Assembly (NCBI RefSeq): GCF_001618865.1
Contig: NZ_CP015136.1
Coordinates: 3,135,001 to 3,199,000, forward strand
Length of the DNA: 64,000 bases
Origin: Luteitalea pratensis
GTDB lineage: Bacteria; Acidobacteriota; Vicinamibacteria; Vicinamibacterales; Vicinamibacteraceae
Direction: 5' to 3'
The notes under the pieces are model-generated. The model did not search any database. It had not been told where the DNA came from and was given only the letters and a program-made list of their open reading frames with translations. The number at the start of each line of letters is the position of its first letter. The first letter of the stretch is position 1. Shown one piece after another: positions 17,486 to 27,014 of this stretch. The position numbers were made by a program, and so were the translations under genes.

Positions 17486-18393
17486 ATGAAGGACGTTTCC
17501 AATATCTTTCTCCATGACCTCGAGGCGTCCACGACGACGCTTGTCAGCCGCGGCGTGGACGGCGCCGCGAGCGATGGCGCAAGCACGCGGCCCGTGCTCT
17601 CGGGGAGCGGACACTTCGTGGCCTTCGAGTCCGTCGCGTCCAACTTGGTGTGCCGAAAGCGATGCCGCCCGCTAGACCTGGACATCAACCTCTTGACCGA
17701 TGTGTTCGTCTTCGATCGAGATAAGCGGTCGATCGTACGCCTCAGTTCCGATTCGCACACCGGCTGGATGGAGGCGAGTGGGTCGCCAGCGCTCGACGCA
17801 AGCGGACGCGTTGCGGCGTTCTCATCGCGATCCTCCTTGCCAGGGACGTCGACAAATTCCCATGGAACTGGTCGCGCGACGGACGGTTTCTGCTTTTCGG
17901 CACGCAGTCGGCGGCAACGGGCAGCGACCTCTGGGTATTGCCGATGGCCGGCGACCGGAAGCCTTTTCCGTTCCTGGTGACGCCGTTCAATGAGACGCTG
18001 GCGCGGCTTCAAGACGCGCGCTGGATCGCGTATACGTCAGACGAAAGCGGGCTGTCGCAAGTGTACGTCGCGCCGTTTCCAGGGCCCGGCGACAGGTCGA
18101 TGATCTCCGGAACCGGCGGCCACATGCCGCGGTGGAGCGGCGATGGAAAGCAGATGTTCTTTCTCGAATTGGACGGGACAGTCATGGCCGTCGGCGTGAA
18201 CGGAGACGGCGCCGCCTTCGAGTTCCAGCCGCCACAACGGTTGTTCACCTCGAAGCCCAACTGGTCGTCGCAGTATCACTACGACGTCACGCCAGACGGG
18301 CAGCGGTTCCTCATGGCCACGCCCCCCGACGACGCCGGTCCTGCACGTCCGATCACGGTCGTGCTGAACTGGCAGCCGACGAGCGAGAAGTGA
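17486..18393 (+). pseudogene. Fused relics of two PD40 beta-propeller proteins
   Basis: The first part (17486 to about 17857) reads MKDVSNIFLHDLEASTTTLV ... LLTDVFVFDRDKRSIVRLSS ... ASGSPALDASGRVAAFSSR, repeated blades of an unanchored propeller. Near 17830-17860 the frame changes to DVDKFPWNWSRDGRFLLFGT ... SDLWVLPMAGDRKPFPFLVT ... RFLMATPPDD...ITVVLNWQ. That is the typical C-terminal end of kinase- or HTH-linked PD40 proteins, stopping at a TGA (18391-18393). The N-terminal kinase or DNA-binding half is absent. It is an accidental fusion of two gene fragments. Confidence 0.7.
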
Positions 18394-18463
18394 CGGCGCG
18401 CCGCGCGCTACTACCCGACCGTCCATCCGCCGTTTTAGAGCACGAGCACGACCGAGAACTCGA

Positions 18464-18582
18464 GGCGTTGGTGCATGGCTGCGGACCGTCATGGTAGTGG
18501 GTCGGCCATTGAAGCCGCTGGCATGTCGGGGGCCCGCGGCGGCATGATCGTGCGATGAAGTCGCGGGTGCATCCCACGAAGC
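18464..18582 (+). mobile_element. IS5-family left-end fragment R1-d
   Basis: The perfect terminal repeat GGCGTTGGTGCATGGCT (18464-18480) is followed by the shared leader (GCGGACCGTCATG.. through CGGCGGCATGATCGTG) and the first codons MKSRVHPT of the transposase. Everything after that is lost. Confidence 0.7.
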
Positions 18583-18749
18583 TGTCGGCAACTGTTAAGG
18601 AGGCCGTCGCCGATGCCACACTCAAAACGTCGTAAGAGATCACATGATCCTCGTTTTGGCGAGCGACTGTTGTCGGCTTCGCGAAAATGCAGGAGAATCG
18701 GCGGCTCAGGGCAAGCGAGGGACGTCCTCGCCAAGGGAGCTGGATTGAC

Positions 18750-19877
18750 ATGCGTAGCATCTTCAAATCCACACGCGACTTCGAGGCGTGGATGCGAAAG
18801 CGAACGGACGTCTCCGGGAGGCTGCTCAAGAAGAAGCACCGCGAAATGGGTAGTACGAAGGCGTTCCCGTTCCTGCGGGCGACTTTCTACCGTTGGGCTG
18901 AACAATGGCCACAGGTGTGTCCACGGCTTGCCGAGCGAGAGGAGGACGTGCTGCTTGCGGTGGGCGATCTGCACGTGGAGAACTTCGGTGTCTGGCGGGA
19001 CTCGCGACAGCGGCTGGTTTGGGGGATTAACGACTTCGACGACGCCTGCGAGCTGCCGTTTACGAGCGATCTCGTGCGGCTTGCCGCCAGCGCCGCACTG
19101 GCAGCAGAGGCGGCCGAGGTGCACGTGTCGGCCAAATGGGTGTGCGCAGTGATCCTCGAAGGCTATCGGACCGGACTCCGTACCGAAGGGAAGCCGATCC
19201 TGCTCTCTGACCGGCGACACGCGGCACTGGTCAAGCTGACGAGGGACACGCAGGAAGACCCGAAGACGTTCTGGAAGAAGAAGCTCGACGCACACGACAA
19301 CCCCAAGATCGACGCGGCCGAGCTTCCGAAAGGGCTCGAGGATATGTTCCGCGCCTCGTTTCCACCCGGCGCGGACTTGGCGTTCCGAGCGCAGAAGTCG
19401 CCGGGCGGCTTGGGCAGTCTCGGGCGGCGGCGCTTCACAGCCGTGGAGAATCCGAAGAACGGCGTGCGTAACGGACGCGAGGCCAAGGCGCTTGTGCCCT
19501 CCGCACTGTATTGGTGGACCGGGCAGGAGCACATGCCCTCGCAGACGGCGACACTGCTCCAACACGCGGTTCGAGATCCCGACCCACACTTTCAGGTGCA
19601 TGACAGCTGGCTGGTCCGCCAGCTTGCGCCGGACATCGCGAAAATCGAAATGCCCAAGAGCGCGCGCGACAAGCGGCTCGTGCTGGCCCCGGCCCTGCTG
19701 CGGCTGATGGGCCGGGAGACGGCCAACATCCATCTCGGCAGCCGCAGTCGGGATGCGCTGGAGACGCTGCTGAAGGGACTCGATCGCGACGAGCAGTGGT
19801 TTGCCACGGCGACCGAAGGGATGGCCGCCTGCACTCGCAAAGACCACGCAGAGTGGGCAAGGCACTACAACGACTGA
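18750..19877 (+). CDS. DUF2252 family protein
   Basis: This 375-residue protein has the DUF2252 signature region GDLHVENFGVWRD ... WGINDFDDACELPFTSDLVR (about residues 72-112), which resembles the catalytic loop of aminoglycoside-phosphotransferase-like kinases (HxDxxxxN and D-F-D). Later conserved blocks are SPGGLGSLGRRRFTAVE and KNGRE-type basic residues. The ATG at 18750 is favoured over an upstream one because of an AGGGAG site. The protein looks cytoplasmic. The family has no established biochemical role, so a kinase-like activity is only an inference. A probable hairpin terminator follows at 19884-19911. Confidence 0.85.
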   Translation: MRSIFKSTRDFEAWMRKRTDVSGRLLKKKHREMGSTKAFPFLRATFYRWAEQWPQVCPRLAEREEDVLLAVGDLHVENFGVWRDSRQRLVWGINDFDDACELPFTSDLVRLAASAALAAEAAEVHVSAKWVCAVILEGYRTGLRTEGKPILLSDRRHAALVKLTRDTQEDPKTFWKKKLDAHDNPKIDAAELPKGLEDMFRASFPPGADLAFRAQKSPGGLGSLGRRRFTAVENPKNGVRNGREAKALVPSALYWWTGQEHMPSQTATLLQHAVRDPDPHFQVHDSWLVRQLAPDIAKIEMPKSARDKRLVLAPALLRLMGRETANIHLGSRSRDALETLLKGLDRDEQWFATATEGMAACTRKDHAEWARHYND

Positions 19878-19883
19878 TCCCGC

Positions 19884-19911
19884 AGAACGGCCCTACTCAG
19901 AGGTCCGTTCT
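19884..19911 (+). terminator. Possible intrinsic terminator after the DUF2252 gene
   Basis: Seven bases AGAACGG (19884-19890) and CCGTTCT (19905-19911) form a perfect stem with a 14-base loop, 7 bp after the stop codon. The T-run is very short (TT), so it is a weak candidate. Confidence 0.4.
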
Positions 19912-20179
19912 TGGCGCGACTGAGATGGAGTGGACCCCGCAGATCAGCGATGTCAGCAACAGATGGAAACAGGGCGGCCACATCGCGCATGTCGCAATCG
20001 CAACAAGACCGTGCAATTCAGAATGTCATGAATTCAGCGATTCGCCACACACACGCTCATGCCCCTGAGACACGTCCCTGTGGACCCTCCCTCCTGGCTG
20101 ACGAGACCTCGCGCCTGAAGGTTCAATGTCCTTGGAGATACCTCCACCGCGCAACGCCGAGTTCTGGGGTTTTAAGGTT

Positions 20180-23023
20180 TTAGAGCAGGTCTTTGCGCAG
20201 TTCGGTGAGCGTGGCGTGCAATGCGTCCATCTCCCGTTCCAACTCATCGCACGCCTCGCCAACGCCTCGCATGTCGCCGCTCTTCCCTAGCCGTTCTAGT
20301 CGACTCGCGGTTTCGTAGGCGCCGTGTTTACCGAACAGCCCGGCCGACCCCTTGAGGGCGTGGGCAGAGGAAGCCAATCTCTGGGCATTGCCTTGAGCCG
20401 TCGCCTGCCGAATGGCCCTCGTCAGCTGAGGGCCGTCGACGAGAAACATATCGATGACGTCGGCGAGCACCGTACGGTTCCCTCCGAACGCGCTGAGCAG
20501 CGTGAGAGGGTCGAGAAGAAGTCGGGCCGGGGGTACCGACGTGAATAAGCCGTCGACGACGGCGAGCAGTTCGTCCAGACGCACGGGTTTCGACACGTAG
20601 GCGTCCATGCCGGCGGCAAGACACTGCTCGCGATCACCGGCCATGGCGTGCGCCGTCATGGCCACGATGGGAATGTGGCCGCCGTGGGACCGCTCTCGCT
20701 CCCGGATGGCGGCGGTCGCCTCGAGGCCGCTCATCTCCGGCATCTGCACGTCCATCAGAATCACGTCGAACGACGTCTCTGCAGATTGCTGAACGGCCTC
20801 GCGACCGTTCGACGCGACCACGACCGTGTCCCCACGGTTCTCGAAGAGCGTGACGACAACCCTCTGATTGGTCGCGTTGTCCTCGGCGAGCAGCAGGCGA
20901 AGCGGACGCGTTCTCACGCGCGGAGGTGGCGCCTGATGCGCCGGCGACTCCCGTTGACCAAGGACCGTGCGCGGGGCGAACACCGCGACGATCGCGTCGA
21001 GCAGGTCGGATTGCTTGACGGGTTTACTCAGATACGCCGAGAAGCCGGCCTCGTGGACGCGGGAGTGACCGGGTGGCAGCCCCATCGAGCTGAGCATGAT
21101 CAGCTTGGTGGCCGCGAACCGCGCGTTCGCGCGGATGGCGCGCGCGAGCGCAAAGCCGTCCACGTCGGGCATGAGGGCGTCGGAGAGCACGAGCCGAAAC
21201 GGCTCACCGGCGTCGACGGCCTTCGCGAGAGCGTCGAGTGCGGCGCGAGCGCCGTCGACCGACGTCGGTCTCATTCGCCACGCCGTCAGCATCTCCTCGA
21301 CGATCCGACGATTGGTGGCGTTGTCGTCAACGACCAGAACCCGCAGATGGCCGAGGTCCGAGGACTCTGGAGGCGCCGCGTGTGCCGTGGCCCCTTCCTC
21401 TACGCCGAAGTGGGCGACAAACGAGAACCGACTTCCCCGTCCGACCTCGCTTTCGACCCAGATCCGTCCGCCCATCAGCTCTACGAGCTGCATGGAAATC
21501 GCGAGTCCGAGGCCCGTGCCTCCGTAGCGGCGGGTGGTGGAGGCATCGACCTGTACGAACGGGCCGAAGATCTGCCACTGTTTCTCCTGCGGAATGCCGA
21601 TGCCGGTGTCCGATACCACGATCCGCAGCCTCACCGTGGCATCCGCCCGCTCGTCGACCGCCACCTCGGCGATCACTTCGCCGCGGTCCGTGAACTTGAT
21701 GGCGTTACCCACCAGATTGATCAACACCTGGCGCAGGCGTCCAGGGTCACCCACGAGCGCATCGGGAACGTCCGGAGCAATGCGGCAGGCGAGCTCGAGG
21801 CCCTTCGCATCCGCGCGCGACGCCAGCAGTCGAACCGCATCCTCCACGACGTCCCGGAACGCGAATGGGACCTCTTCGAGAGCCAGTTGCCGCGCCTCGA
21901 CCTTCGAGAAATCGAGAATGTCGTTGACGAGCGCCAGCAGAGCCTCGCTCGAATCCTTGACCGTGTGCAGCAAGTCGCGCTGCTCCTCCGTGAGGGTCGT
22001 GCGGAGCGCCAGGTCGGTCATGCCGATGATGGCGTTCATCGGGGTCCTGATCTCATGGCTCATGTTGGCGAGAAACTCGCTCTTGGCAACCGTCGCCTCC
22101 TCCGCTCGCCGTCTTGCGCTCTCGAGCTCCCGCTCGGTCCGCTTCGCGTCTGTGACATCCCGCGCCACCGCATGAATCAAGCCGAGATCGCTGTGGGCGA
22201 CGGCGTTCCACTGGAGCCACTTGTAGGTTCCGTCGGCACACCGATAACGATTCTCGAACACCGTCAACTCCGTGTCGTTCACGATCGTGGACCTGGCACC
22301 GATCGTGGCCTCGCGGTCATCGGGGTGGACGAAGTCCAGCCACGGCTTCGCCAGCAGTTCCTCTCGCGGCATCCCCAGCGTGCGCTCCCATGCTGGATTC
22401 AGACGGACGAAATACCCGTCGAAGTTGGCGATGCAGAGCAGGTCCCGCGAGAGCGCGAAGAACCGATCGAGTTCCTCCTCGGCCCGTTTCCGCTCGACGA
22501 ACAGGCCAATCTGTCGGCCGACCGTCGTCAGCATCCCCAGCAGATCCTCGTCGGGCTCACGGATCTCGCGGCTGAAGAACTCCATGACCCCGAGGATCTC
22601 GGCGCGTCCCAGCACGGGGAAGCCGAAAGCGGCGTGCAGACCCGCCCGATCGGCAGCAGGCGCACGCGGGAAGTGTGGATCGTGGACGACGTCGGGAATC
22701 CACGCGGATTGGAGGCTCGACCACACCCGCCCCGGCAGGCCGTCGCCTGCGGCAAAGGCTGTCGCTCGGCTGACGGCGGCGAACTCGTCGAATGGCAGCG
22801 ACGACGCGTGCCATGTCGCGGCCCAACGAAGACGGGCTGCGGGGCGGTCGACGGTCCAGAACGCGCCGTACTCCCACCCGAGCGCACCGCAGATGGCCTG
22901 CAGCATCCGCGGCGCCGCTTCGACGAGCGTCTCCGACTCCGCAAGGGCACAGGCCGTCTCGTAGACGACCTGCTGGTGCATGCGTGTGTGCGCGTGTGCC
23001 TGGTTCGGAGGCGGCGGCTCCAT
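20180..23023 (-). CDS. Hybrid histidine kinase: GAF-PAS-HisKA-HATPase-REC-REC-HPt
   Basis: The start at 23023 (MEPPPPNQAH..) has GAAAGAGGTG upstream and gives 947 residues. Domains in order: GAF (about 15-175), PAS/PAC (about 185-295, FVHPDDRE and GTYKWLQW), HisKA with phospho-acceptor His323 in SHEIRTPMN, HATPase (about 430-550; N box NAIKF, G1 DTGIGIP, G2 GTGLGLA), two receiver domains (about 575-690 with VVDDN and LSDALMP; about 715-835 with LAEDN and LMDVQMP) and an HPt domain (SSAHALKGSAGLFG). It has no membrane segment and so is likely cytosolic. It is a BarA-type phosphorelay kinase, divergent from a response-regulator gene. Confidence 0.93.
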   Translation of the reverse strand: MEPPPPNQAHAHTRMHQQVVYETACALAESETLVEAAPRMLQAICGALGWEYGAFWTVDRPAARLRWAATWHASSLPFDEFAAVSRATAFAAGDGLPGRVWSSLQSAWIPDVVHDPHFPRAPAADRAGLHAAFGFPVLGRAEILGVMEFFSREIREPDEDLLGMLTTVGRQIGLFVERKRAEEELDRFFALSRDLLCIANFDGYFVRLNPAWERTLGMPREELLAKPWLDFVHPDDREATIGARSTIVNDTELTVFENRYRCADGTYKWLQWNAVAHSDLGLIHAVARDVTDAKRTERELESARRRAEEATVAKSEFLANMSHEIRTPMNAIIGMTDLALRTTLTEEQRDLLHTVKDSSEALLALVNDILDFSKVEARQLALEEVPFAFRDVVEDAVRLLASRADAKGLELACRIAPDVPDALVGDPGRLRQVLINLVGNAIKFTDRGEVIAEVAVDERADATVRLRIVVSDTGIGIPQEKQWQIFGPFVQVDASTTRRYGGTGLGLAISMQLVELMGGRIWVESEVGRGSRFSFVAHFGVEEGATAHAAPPESSDLGHLRVLVVDDNATNRRIVEEMLTAWRMRPTSVDGARAALDALAKAVDAGEPFRLVLSDALMPDVDGFALARAIRANARFAATKLIMLSSMGLPPGHSRVHEAGFSAYLSKPVKQSDLLDAIVAVFAPRTVLGQRESPAHQAPPPRVRTRPLRLLLAEDNATNQRVVVTLFENRGDTVVVASNGREAVQQSAETSFDVILMDVQMPEMSGLEATAAIRERERSHGGHIPIVAMTAHAMAGDREQCLAAGMDAYVSKPVRLDELLAVVDGLFTSVPPARLLLDPLTLLSAFGGNRTVLADVIDMFLVDGPQLTRAIRQATAQGNAQRLASSAHALKGSAGLFGKHGAYETASRLERLGKSGDMRGVGEACDELEREMDALHATLTELRKDLL

Positions 23024-23118
23024 TCCCAACACCTCTTTCGAAGGAGCGACCAGTATTACACTACGCTTGGGTCTGCGATCGGCATCTGCCATTCCGTCTC
23101 GTCGTCGGGAGGCTCGTC

Positions 23119-23976
23119 ATGACGTCTGGAGCGATCGCGAAGAGTCGCGTGTTGGTCATCGACGACGATCGCGGGTTTCGGCATGCGATTGGCTCGCTGC
23201 TTCAAGAGGCAGGCCATCTCGTCGTGCAGGCGGCGGACGGCCGCGCAGCGCTCAATGCCCTGGTGGGCGAGGCGTTCGACGTGGTGCTGCTCGACGTGGG
23301 GCTGCCCGATATGAGCGGGCTCGACGTCCTCGCAGAGGTGCAGAACCTGGCGACCCTTCCGCGCGTGGTCATGCTCACCGCCGACGACACGCCTGAAACG
23401 CTGCTCAAGGCCATCCGCGGTCAGGCGGATCGGTACGTCACGAAGCCGTTTGCACCGGGCGCCATTCTGCAGGTTGTCGACGAGGTACTCGGGGCGCCAC
23501 CGGCGGCAGCCTTGCCAATAACGGTGGTGTCGGCACGACCCGAGTGGGTCGAACTCGTGGTGCCCTGTTCGCTGCACGTCGCCGATCGTGTCCACGCCTT
23601 CATGATGCGACTCCCGGCCGACTTGCCGGAGGCGGTACGTGAGTCGGTTGGAACGGCATTTCGCGAGCTGCTCTTGAACGCTGTCGAGTGGGGCGGCAAG
23701 CTCGATCCGACGCGGATGGTTCGCATCTCCTGTCTGCGCGCGCGCCGCATGCTGCTGTACCGCATCGCCGATCCCGGTCAGGGGTTCAGCCCTGACGGCC
23801 TCACGCACTCGGCGATCAACAACCCGGAAGACGATCCACTGCGGCACGCTTTGGTGCGCGAGGAGAAGGGACTGCGGCCAGGGGGGCTGGGGCTCGCGAT
23901 CACGCGAGGGATCGTCGACGAGTTGATCTACAACGAGGCGCGCAACGAGGTCGTCTTCATCAAGTACCTCGACTAG
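23119..23976 (+). CDS. Response regulator fused to an RsbW-type HATPase domain
   Basis: The ATG at 23119 has a GGGAGG ribosome site and gives 285 residues. Residues about 9-125 form a receiver domain (VLVIDDD, phospho-Asp in VVLLDVGLPD, switch MLTADDT and Lys in YVTKPFAP). After a linker, residues about 150-285 form a HATPase_c_2 domain like anti-sigma kinases: FRELLLNAVEWGG (N box), DPGQGFSPD and GGLGLAITRGIVDEL. There is no DNA-binding or PP2C domain. It probably controls a sigma or anti-sigma switch, or another kinase-type target, in response to the divergent hybrid kinase 95 bp away. Confidence 0.9.
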   Translation: MTSGAIAKSRVLVIDDDRGFRHAIGSLLQEAGHLVVQAADGRAALNALVGEAFDVVLLDVGLPDMSGLDVLAEVQNLATLPRVVMLTADDTPETLLKAIRGQADRYVTKPFAPGAILQVVDEVLGAPPAAALPITVVSARPEWVELVVPCSLHVADRVHAFMMRLPADLPEAVRESVGTAFRELLLNAVEWGGKLDPTRMVRISCLRARRMLLYRIADPGQGFSPDGLTHSAINNPEDDPLRHALVREEKGLRPGGLGLAITRGIVDELIYNEARNEVVFIKYLD

Positions 23977-23994
23977 AGTCGCACTGCCGGGACG

Positions 23995-24047
23995 CGGTGT
24001 TCGTGCACGGGTGCTGGGGCCGCCGTCGATAGGCCGGCTGTGCGGAA
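23995..24047 (+). mobile_element. IS5-family left-end fragment R1-e
   Basis: GGTGTTCGTGCACGGGT and the following GCTGGGGCCGCCGTCGATAG resemble the left end of R1-a, then the sequence switches to repeat R3b. It is a 50-bp relic only. Confidence 0.45.
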
Positions 24048-24213
24048 CGTACCCCCAGATGTACCCGCACACTGGGCTTGACACCACGCATTTGCGGCAA
24101 AGCCCTGAGGAGCAACGACTTCCAAGGCAATCGATCGATGGGCACCTTGGCGCGGCTGAGGGCCAGAAGGCGCGCTCCCTATGTCGACTCATGAATCGGA
24201 CCGCGGCTGGGCC
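24047..24213. repeat. Dispersed repeat R3b, copy 1
   Basis: It matches 30083-30245: a CGTACCCCCAGATGTACCCG opening, CTGGGCTTGA, AAGGACTTCC-like and GGGCACCWTGG.. blocks, GCTGAGGGCCAG, and a final CGGACCGCGGCTG. Both copies lie directly after a truncated IS5-type left end in the same orientation. The function is unknown. Confidence 0.55.
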
Positions 24214-24300
24214 AGCAACACGCTTGTGCAAGAACCACCTCTGACTCGGCGTCGTTCTCGCGGTAGTCGTCTGTTCCGCTTTGGCTGACGAATCGTTCGG

Positions 24301-25424
24301 TCAGCCCCCGATAGCCGGGCGCACCGCCGCCTCGCCGTCGAGTTCCGCTCTGCGTAGCTGGGCGCGACTCGCGATCTCCCGCAGGAGACCGCTGAACATC
24401 CATTCGTGCACAGCAAGGAGGACGTACCAGTACGCGCGCCGTCGTGCCGCCAATCTGCCTGATCGGCACAAAGACCTGCGAAGGGGGCGCGTCCACAACC
24501 ATGGTCCGCGTGTCGACCTTCTGACGTGACCGAGCGCCGGCCTCGATCGCCGTCGCCAGCGCCACGCGTAACGGCGTCGGTTCGATCTGGAACGCGTCCA
24601 ATGCCGCTGACGATCTGACCACCGTCGGGTTCTTCAATCCTTCCACCAGCGCGCGACCGACACGCGCCTGCGCCGGTGTCACCAGTGCGAGCCAGAGACC
24701 CGACAGGTCCGGCGTCAACAACGGCACGGGCAGCAGCCAGCGGCGCAGCCCGCGGAGCTGGGCGTACTCCCGCATGATGTCACCGTACGAGACCACGTCT
24801 GGACCACCGATCTCGAACACTTCACTGCCGTTGTCAGGGAGTTCCAGCGCCCCCGCCAGGTACGCCACCACGTCGTCAACCGCCATCGGCTGGGTCAACG
24901 TCGCGACCCATCGCGGGCACACCATGACGGGGAGGCGCTCCACCAGCGCCTCGATCATCTGGAACGACAGACTTCCGGCGCCAACCACGATTGATGCTCT
25001 GAATTCGATGACCGGAATGCCGCTGGCACGCAGGAGCGATCCGGTTTCGGCTCGACTCTGGAGATGGCTGGAGAGCGAACCCGCCTGATCTGCCAGGCCG
25101 CCGAGATAGATGATGCGCCGGACGCCAGCGCGAGCCGCCGCGCGGCCGAAGGTTGCGGCGGCATGGCGATCCACCTCCGCGAATCGGCGCCGACCGACAG
25201 GGAGTGCACCAGGTAATACGCCGAGTCCACGCCAGCGAGCGCGAGGTCCAGCGACTCCTCATCGAGGCAGTCCCCCTGCACGACCTCCGTCGTGATCGGC
25301 TTGCGCACACGCGTTCGGGATTGCGCGCAAGGCACCGCACCGGACGGCCGGCCCCTTCGAAATGTCGAAGAAGACGGCCGCCGATGTATCCCGTCGCTCC
25401 TGTGAGGAGAACTGATGCGTCCAT
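24301..25424 (-). pseudogene. Frameshifted NAD(P)-binding SDR with DUF2867 domain
   Basis: The N-terminus is a Rossmann opening (MDASVLLTGATGYIGGRLLR, then PVRCLARNPERV). The reading then moves to a second frame (TEVVQGDCLDEESLDLALAG, VDSAYYLVHSLSVG) and a third (VDRHAAATFGRAAARAGVRR, IIYLGGLADQ, FEIGGPDVVSYGDIMREYAQ). Near the end another shift gives WYVLLAVHEWMFSGLLREIA. The segment TRTMVVDAPPSQVFVPIRQI is the start of a DUF2867 domain. It lies 8 bp after the fasciclin gene in the same direction. At least three frame changes suggest decay, although some could be sequencing errors. Confidence 0.78.
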
Positions 25425-25432
25425 GGTCCGGC

Positions 25433-25929
25433 CTATTCGTCCTTCGGGACGATGACGCTGTCGATCACGTGGATCACGCCGTTGGTCGCGGCGATGTCGG
25501 TCTTCACGACCTTCGCGTCGTCAACGGTCACGCCGCCATCGCGGGCTGCGATCCTCAGCGTGGCCCCACTGACCGCCTTCGCCGAGCTGGTTTGGCCACG
25601 TCGGCCGCCGTCACTCTCCCGGCGACGACATGAGATGTGAGGATGCGCTGCAGCTTCGGCTTGTTCTCGGGCTTCAGCAGCGTCTCGAGCGTGCCTGCAG
25701 GCAGCTTGGCACACGCCTCGTCGGTGGGCGCAAACACCGTGTAGGGCCCGGCTCCTTTCAGTGTCTCGACCAGGTCGGCCGCCTGGAGTGCCTTCACGAG
25801 CGTCGTGAAGGACCGGGCCGCGACCGCGGTATCCACGATGTCCTTGTCGGCGGTGGCAGCACCCATGTTGGCCACCGCGCCGGTGATGGCCATTGCGGCC
25901 ACGAGTCCTGCAATCATCGTCTTCATCAT
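25433..25929 (-). CDS. Secreted fasciclin (FAS1) domain protein, one frameshift
   Basis: It starts [20 protein letters not shown], a clear signal peptide. The FAS1 fold follows: [55 protein letters not shown]. Near 25592 the frame changes; one extra A in the AAA run restores [20 protein letters not shown] ... [18 protein letters not shown] and a TAG. With that correction the protein is about 165 residues, the normal single-FAS1 length. The intact ends argue for a recent lesion or a sequencing error. These proteins act in adhesion or extracellular matrix. Confidence 0.8.
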
Positions 25930-25970
25930 TGCTTCTGCTCCGTGCTCGAGTTGCGTTGTGGACGAACGAA

Positions 25971-26210
25971 TCAACGAGTGGCGATCACCGCGGGCTGCGC
26001 CCAGCGGTTCTGCACGCGCTTCCACGACACGGCCTGATACAGCCCGGCCACACCGACCAGTCCGTAGACGAGTGCACTGGCCGCCGAGACTTCACCGAAC
26101 GGCATCCCGAACAGGGCGGCAACGAGGTCGAACCGCGCGACGGCCACAAGCCCCCAATTCAGTGCACCAACCACGACGAGGACCGCGGCGATGACATCGA
26201 TCTGCTTCAT
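25971..26210 (-). CDS. DUF378 family small membrane protein
   Basis: This 79-residue protein begins [20 protein letters not shown], the diagnostic start of DUF378 (YuzA-like) proteins, with [15 protein letters not shown] next and a second membrane segment ([16 protein letters not shown]). The C-terminal tail is basic. AGGAGGAAGAG gives a strong ribosome site. It is the first gene of the DUF378-fasciclin-SDR series, which is probably one transcript. Function unknown; inner membrane. Confidence 0.9.
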   Translation of the reverse strand: MKQIDVIAAVLVVVGALNWGLVAVARFDLVAALFGMPFGEVSAASALVYGLVGVAGLYQAVSWKRVQNRWAQPAVIATR

Positions 26211-26251
26211 GACTCTTCCTCCTGTGCTGCGTCTGGCCCCTTGCCGGCGCA

Positions 26252-26295
26252 GTTCAGGTATTGACTGTAGTGAACATTTATTTTCTTTAACTCAA
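26252..26295. promoter_or_regulatory. AT-rich divergent promoter with inverted repeat GTTCA-N14-TGAAC
   Basis: An AT-rich island stands out between DUF378 and the XRE-cupin gene. GTTCA (26252-26256) and TGAAC (26271-26275) form an inverted repeat, and TTGACT at 26261 could be a -35 box for the rightward gene. This is a plausible operator for the adjacent regulator, by inference only. Confidence 0.35.
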
Positions 26296-26377
26296 ATTGA
26301 CGCTCGGCCGCAAAGTCGTGTGAATGCGGCGACAAGAACCGCGCGCAATGTGACTGTCACGACAAACGGGAGGCGGA

Positions 26378-26965
26378 ATGCTGTCGACAACGCTCGAAGC
26401 AGGGCTCAGCGACTACGCGATCGGCGCAAAGATTCGCGCCTTACGACTGAAGAAGAAGATGGGGCTCGTCGAGCTGGGGCAGCACCCCGGGCTATCGCCC
26501 GCATTGCTCTCGAAGCTCGACCGGGGGCGCCTCTTTCCGACGCTGCCGACGCTGCTGCGGATCCCGCTCGTCTTCAGCGTCGGCCTCGACTACTTCTTCG
26601 CCGGCGCGCGCGAGAAGCCGCTCGTGGCGGTGGTCCGCAATGCAGAACGCGTGCAGCTGCCAGAGCGTCAGGATGGGAAGGACATGTCGTATCGCTTCGA
26701 GTCGCTGGACTATCCCGCGACCGAGCGGCGGTTCAACTCGTACTACGCCGAGTTCCTGCCCGTGGCGCGCGACGACGTTCATTTGCACACGCACGCCGGC
26801 GTGGAGTTCATCTACACGCTCAAGGGCAGGTTGCACGTCCACATCGACGGCCAGGAGCACGCGCTCGACTCCGGTGACTCGATGTACTTCGACTCCGGCC
26901 TTCCCCACGGGTACCGCCGTGGCGGCACCTCAACATGCTGCGCCATCGTGGTGACGACAGCCTGA
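26378..26965 (+). CDS. XRE-family regulator with C-terminal cupin
   Basis: This 195-residue protein has an N-terminal HTH_XRE domain (about residues 12-70: IGAKIRALRLKKKMGLVELG, LSPALLSKLDRGRLFPTLPT). The C-terminal cupin (about 110-190) includes HLHTHAGVEFIYTLKGRLHV and DSMYFDSGLPHGYR. This is the MerR/PuuR-type layout, where the cupin senses a small molecule. It is divergent from the DUF378-fasciclin-SDR genes and is the likely regulator of them, as inferred from the divergent arrangement. Cytoplasmic. Confidence 0.88.
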   Translation: MLSTTLEAGLSDYAIGAKIRALRLKKKMGLVELGQHPGLSPALLSKLDRGRLFPTLPTLLRIPLVFSVGLDYFFAGAREKPLVAVVRNAERVQLPERQDGKDMSYRFESLDYPATERRFNSYYAEFLPVARDDVHLHTHAGVEFIYTLKGRLHVHIDGQEHALDSGDSMYFDSGLPHGYRRGGTSTCCAIVVTTA

Positions 26966-27014
26966 GGTCTTCCTCGACGAACCTCCTCACGAGCTGTTGC
27001 TTCGGATGAAAAGT

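Noticed and set aside
20648-23122. Very long open frame on the + strand opposite the hybrid kinase
   Set aside because: It is a consequence of codon bias in high-GC DNA; the opposite strand encodes a complete, motif-bearing histidine kinase. The same applies to the antisense frames at 10367-11401, 12112-13527, 2634-3890 and 60891-62144.
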